Origin: a virus
IMG/VR virus record: IMGVR_UViG_3300002835_000127
Coordinates: 1 to 64,000 of that record
Strand: one strand, 5' to 3'
Length of the DNA stretch: 64,000 nt
Of the stretch, positions 61,222-64,000 are shown piece after piece. The translations under genes were made by a program, and so were the position numbers. Position 1 is the first letter of the stretch. Each line of letters opens with the position of its first letter. Below the pieces are notes generated by a model, which was not told the origin of the DNA, did not search any database, and worked only from the letters and a program-made list of their open reading frames with translations.

Positions 61222-61525
61222 TGTCTTCCTCGTCTTCTATTCCGTTCTCTATTTTATTGAATCTATCGATAGCTTTCTCGTAATCGGTATACGTCCAAGC
61301 CCATTTACCAAAATCCTCATCACTTGGGAACTTTTCTTTTTCTGGTAATTCGACTCCAAAAACAACCTTAGCTTTTCCTATTTTTATCTTAAAAACCTCA
61401 AATGCCTTGAAATCTGCTTCCAGATCTTCCGCATCAGATTGAGAATACATCGCAGCTTTGTCCGTTCTCTTTAATTGCTTATAGATATACCCGTTTCTAT
61501 TAATAACTTCTGCTAATTCTTTCAT
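61214..61525 (-). CDS. Unknown protein in replication block, 103 aa
   Basis: Starts MKELAEVINRNGYIYKQLKR. It contains FEVFKIKIGKAKVVFGVELP (a beta hairpin) and ends in acidic residues. The ATG lies in an ATGA overlap with the clamp loader gene and it overlaps the kinase gene by eight bases, so it is translated with them. No family recognised; a small replication accessory is suggested by position. Confidence 0.6.
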   Translation of the reverse strand: MKELAEVINRNGYIYKQLKRTDKAAMYSQSDAEDLEADFKAFEVFKIKIGKAKVVFGVELPEKEKFPSDEDFGKWAWTYTDYEKAIDRFNKIENGIEDEEDNE

Positions 61526-62472
61526 GCCTGTATAAGTTTTTGTATTTGGAAAAATAGCGAAAGAAGGGAAACCATAGGGTCGATAACATGAAGTCTTTGT
61601 GCCTGATGTTCAGCCACTAGAACTATCACACCAGGGATAATCTTAGAATGTGATTTTTTGTTTTTAATAACCCACTGTACGAATTCATCACCCAAGGCAC
61701 TCATTATATCGTCTGTCTTTCCGTTATATTCTCCAACTAAGTTCTGATAGTTACCAATTGGGTCCGGTGGAGAAAAAAGTAAATTGTAGAGTGACTCGTA
61801 ACTCCATCCTATTTCTCTAACTTTTGCTAGATCAACCTTATTAGTTCCCTCTAGCATCCAGGTTTGGATCTTGTTAAGGGAGGATCTCAAATCAGGATAG
61901 AAATTTCTCTCAAATTCCAAGAGAGATTCCTCGTCTATTTCAATAGAAACCTTATTCAGGATAAGGTTTATTCTCTTTCTCCATTCTGATTTTACTTCGT
62001 TCTCCTCCTCTGAAGAAACAGGATCAAAGTCAATCACCTCAAATCTGCTCTGAATTGCATCAGGAACCTTATTGAGCCAGTTACAAGTAGCAATGAATCT
62101 TGTATTAGATGCAAACTTCTCTACAGTTCCTCTTAAAGCCTTATAGAACTGATCTGATGCACCGTCGAACTCATCCAATACAACCACTTTCTTTGAAGAA
62201 GCACCGTCCATAATCGACATTGTTGAACAAAAATCATTAATTTTAGTACGTATCGTCTCAACAGAACTCTCATCCGAAACATTTATAAAAAGGTGCGGGT
62301 AGGGTGCTGCTAATATTTTAGCAAGCGTGGTCTTACCGCTACCAGGGCTACCCGATAAAAGAACATTATGATTGAGCCCGTTAGTCTCAAAGATCTTTCT
62401 TATTCTCTGAGGCAATATCATATGCCTAATTTCCTTGGGCCTTAATTTCTCTGTTAATAATTCCTGCATCAT
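61522..62472 (-). CDS. Clamp loader large subunit, T4 gp44-like AAA+ ATPase
   Basis: A 316-residue AAA+ protein: Walker A GSPGSGKTT (41-49), Walker B VVVLDEFDGA (96-105), sensor 1 ATCNWLNKVPDAIQSRF (128-144) with the SRF arginine finger. This is the gp44/RFC-type clamp loader motor that opens the sliding clamp. Length equals T4 gp44 (319). T4 places gp62 directly downstream; here a 103-residue unknown occupies that site, so the partner subunit is not recognised. Confidence 0.9.
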   Translation of the reverse strand: MMQELLTEKLRPKEIRHMILPQRIRKIFETNGLNHNVLLSGSPGSGKTTLAKILAAPYPHLFINVSDESSVETIRTKINDFCSTMSIMDGASSKKVVVLDEFDGASDQFYKALRGTVEKFASNTRFIATCNWLNKVPDAIQSRFEVIDFDPVSSEEENEVKSEWRKRINLILNKVSIEIDEESLLEFERNFYPDLRSSLNKIQTWMLEGTNKVDLAKVREIGWSYESLYNLLFSPPDPIGNYQNLVGEYNGKTDDIMSALGDEFVQWVIKNKKSHSKIIPGVIVLVAEHQAQRLHVIDPMVSLLSLFFQIQKLIQA

Positions 62473-62506
62473 ATTGTATTATATTAGAAATTAACGAAAC
62501 TGTTTC

Positions 62507-63829
62507 TCAAAATTTGGATGATAAATCATCAGCCTCTGACTTATCGTTTCTTATCTCTACGAATCTAGGCAAAAATAGTGATCTATTATCAAACTTGTCA
62601 GTAATTGTAACGTTGTATTGCACAGCACATATCTTCCCTCGAAGGGCATCTGGGTTAGCACTCAATGATTTAAGGTCCTCGTCGGTAAAACCTGATCCTA
62701 TTTTAACATGCAAGGTTTCAGATAGGTCCGTGCATACAAGTCCACCTATGAAACCCTCCCTTTTACCCTCTCCTGCGTACCATCCCCGAATGACAAGATC
62801 ACATTCGTTAACCTCCTTGAATTTCACCCAGCTTTTTGATCTTTTACATTCGTATAAATGATCATTCTTACATATAACTCCCTCTCCCCCTGCATCCACT
62901 ATTTTTTGGTATACTGAAGCAATCTGAGAGGGATCGTCAAGTTCCCACATTGTAGCTAATTTTACTGGCTCGTTCTCTTCGACGTTTTTCATAGCAGACT
63001 CTAGTGTCTGTCTTCTTACCGAGTAGGGTAAAATTCCAACACCAGCTCTTAGCGTATCGTATTCTTCGAGATCAAATACATTGAATATGATACTATCCCC
63101 TATATTATCTGGGGCAGTCCCCTTCAGTATCTGCGTAACCTTACCACTTACTGATTTTCTATTGTGATCTGTCAATTCACCATCAAAGAACCAAGAGCCC
63201 TTCAATCCTGAAAAGTTCATTATCTGTTTGAGAGAAAATGTAATACTGTGCAATTTTCCTGCATCTAGTTCATTAAAAGCTCTTGTAAAATAACTAAAAT
63301 CTCCTTCCTTATAGATAGCTATTACCCTTACACCGTCATATTTTTCCTCGCAGTATATCTTATCCCAGTTCAGTAGTGAATCCTGGTCATCGGTTGCTAG
63401 CATAACAGAAGGATCCGGAATTACCTCTTTGCCAATAGCCTTGTTAATCAGCTTAGCACCAATACCGACATTCATTCTCTTTGTTAGCACCTTCATTAGG
63501 ATCTTTCTAAGATCGGAGTCGTCGTTATCTTCAGTGATCCTGGTGTTTACCATTTGATTAGCTTCCATCCTTATAGAATTATTAGCTGCAGGGGCAGATT
63601 TTAATTTTTCAACTAGATCTCTGAAGTTATCTAGCCCAAAAGAATCATTCGGTTCGTCTGAAAAATTAAGCTTATGTAACTTAGTAGTAACAAATGGATT
63701 GAAGCACACGTCAAAAACGTAGGCTAATTCAGGAGTCCAGTTTTGTTTGATTATTTCCTGCTTTTTCTTCTGTGATCCCTCTCCAGTAAGTTCCTCTAAT
63801 TCCTTTAAGATTCTTAGTTCTTTAATCAT
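62507..63829 (-). CDS. ATP-dependent DNA ligase, T4 gp30-like
   Basis: A 440-residue protein with nucleotidyltransferase motifs: EEKYDGVR with Lys163 as the AMP acceptor (motif I), RAFNELD (Ia/III region), SWFFDGELTDHNRK, GGEGVICKN (motif IV) and SWVKFKE (motif V). It seals nicks in replication and repair. Somewhat shorter than T4 gp30 (487). A TATATTTG box is 23 bases upstream and a terminator separates it from the gene on its right, so it starts its own transcript. Confidence 0.95.
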   Translation of the reverse strand: MIKELRILKELEELTGEGSQKKKQEIIKQNWTPELAYVFDVCFNPFVTTKLHKLNFSDEPNDSFGLDNFRDLVEKLKSAPAANNSIRMEANQMVNTRITEDNDDSDLRKILMKVLTKRMNVGIGAKLINKAIGKEVIPDPSVMLATDDQDSLLNWDKIYCEEKYDGVRVIAIYKEGDFSYFTRAFNELDAGKLHSITFSLKQIMNFSGLKGSWFFDGELTDHNRKSVSGKVTQILKGTAPDNIGDSIIFNVFDLEEYDTLRAGVGILPYSVRRQTLESAMKNVEENEPVKLATMWELDDPSQIASVYQKIVDAGGEGVICKNDHLYECKRSKSWVKFKEVNECDLVIRGWYAGEGKREGFIGGLVCTDLSETLHVKIGSGFTDEDLKSLSANPDALRGKICAVQYNVTITDKFDNRSLFLPRFVEIRNDKSEADDLSSKF

Positions 63830-63852
63830 TTCGCTTCTATTTAGTTATAACA

Positions 63853-63860
63853 CAAATATA
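63853..63860 (-). promoter_or_regulatory. TATATTTG, candidate Bacteroidota-type -7 box
   Basis: On the minus strand TATATTTG fits the TAnnTTTG consensus of Bacteroidota sigma factors, 23 bases upstream of the ligase ATG. I see no good TTTG at the expected -33 spacing, so it is only a candidate. Confidence 0.35.
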
Positions 63861-63863
63861 AAC

Positions 63864-63891
63864 AAAAAAACCGTAGGTATTCCGACGGTTT
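63864..63891 (-). terminator. Intrinsic terminator to the right of the ligase gene
   Basis: A 7-bp stem AAACCGT/ACGGTTT plus two inner G-C pairs after one mismatch, followed in the minus direction by T-rich sequence. It ends the transcript of the gene that runs off the right edge. Confidence 0.7.
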
Positions 63892-63936
63892 ATGGAGAAT
63901 GCTGAATGTAATTACGTATTAGAGTGTTAGGCTGGA

Positions 63937-64000
63937 CTATGCAGTCTCTTCCTCAGCGGGTGCTGCCGCTTCCGCTGGTGCTGCCGCTTCTTCTTCCGCT
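63937..64000 (-). CDS. C-terminal end of an unknown gene with Ala/Glu/Pro-rich tail (partial)
   Basis: Only the last 21 codons are visible. The product ends with an Ala/Glu/Pro run (AEEEAAAPAEAAAPAEEETA) and a TAG stop. Acidic, Pro-spaced tails occur in single-strand DNA binding proteins, ribosomal L7/L12-like proteins and others, so the family cannot be set. The 107 bases to the ligase start hold the terminator and a promoter-like box. Confidence 0.5.
   Translation of the reverse strand, partial: AEEEAAAPAEAAAPAEEETA

Noticed and set aside
1-64000. tRNA genes, CRISPR arrays, insertion sequences, integrase, attachment sites
   Set aside because: No cloverleaf, direct-repeat array, terminal inverted repeats or recombinase motifs were seen. 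All gaps are under 300 bases.
63937-64000. Naming the partial gene as a single-strand binding protein or L7/L12-like protein
   Set aside because: Only an Ala/Glu/Pro tail is visible, which many unrelated proteins share.

Overview
The window is a piece of a large T4-like (contractile-tailed, myovirus-type) phage genome. It contains a T4 gp23-like major capsid protein next to a gp21-like prohead protease. It also carries recognisable baseplate proteins (gp6/J-like, gp25-like, gp53-like, gp27/gpD-like hub, gp5/gpV-like OB-fold spike) and a T4-style replication block (DNA ligase, gp44-like clamp loader, guanylate-kinase-like dNMP kinase, FEN/RNase H-like 5' nuclease). DNA is AT-rich and genes are packed tightly, often overlapping by 4 to 26 bases. 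All but one gene lie on the minus strand, so transcription runs right to left. Most start codons have A/T-rich leaders without a clear Shine-Dalgarno sequence, one candidate TATATTTG promoter box precedes the ligase gene, and the phage carries its own S1-like protein. Together these suggest, but do not prove, a Bacteroidota host.

Layout in transcription order (right to left). 64.0-58.0 kb: the end of an unknown gene with an Ala/Glu/Pro tail, then DNA ligase, clamp loader, a small unknown, dNMP kinase, 5' nuclease, two unknowns (one with a C-terminal UVR-like motif) and a small protein. 58.0-56.4 kb: a UvdE-like TIM-barrel protein that seems to have lost metal ligands, and a DEDDy exonuclease. 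56.4-44.5 kb: the head module, with a nucleotidyltransferase carrying a head-type N-terminal tag, an 869-residue protein with a Gly/Ala/Lys-rich hydrophobic core, a prohead protease fused to a scaffold made of 14 x 14-residue repeats, the major capsid protein followed by a strong terminator, and three coiled-coil or helical proteins. 44.5-42.5 kb: a P-loop kinase overlapping an asparagine synthetase B. 42.5-37.2 kb: small unknown proteins, the only plus-strand gene, a Nudix hydrolase and a 44-residue ORF. 37.1-28.0 kb: baseplate hub and associated structural proteins. 28.0-25.4 kb: the S1-like protein and an amidoligase-like protein with a pentapeptide-like C-terminus. 25.4-0 kb: baseplate wedge and very large tail/fibre proteins, two with beta-propeller-like regions, interrupted by a PhoH-like ATPase.

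The most striking pattern is a shared N-terminal signature: a short aromatic F-x-x-F-like segment followed by a (L/I)-x-E triplet and then usually Ser or Ala. It occurs in about nine proteins around the capsid gene, including a predicted nucleotidyltransferase. The triplet matches the cleavage preference of T4-type prohead proteases, and the same triplet recurs in each of the 14 scaffold repeats. I read this as a capsid-packaging and maturation tag that loads several proteins, some probably enzymatic, into the head for delivery with the DNA. A second shared signal is a GATAWATA box found 13 to 38 bases upstream of many operon-leading genes, a probable late promoter.

No portal, terminase, sheath, tube, DNA polymerase or sliding clamp was found here, so these must lie outside the window. 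I found no tRNA, rRNA, CRISPR array, insertion sequence, integrase or attachment site. No gene-free stretch exceeds 300 bases.
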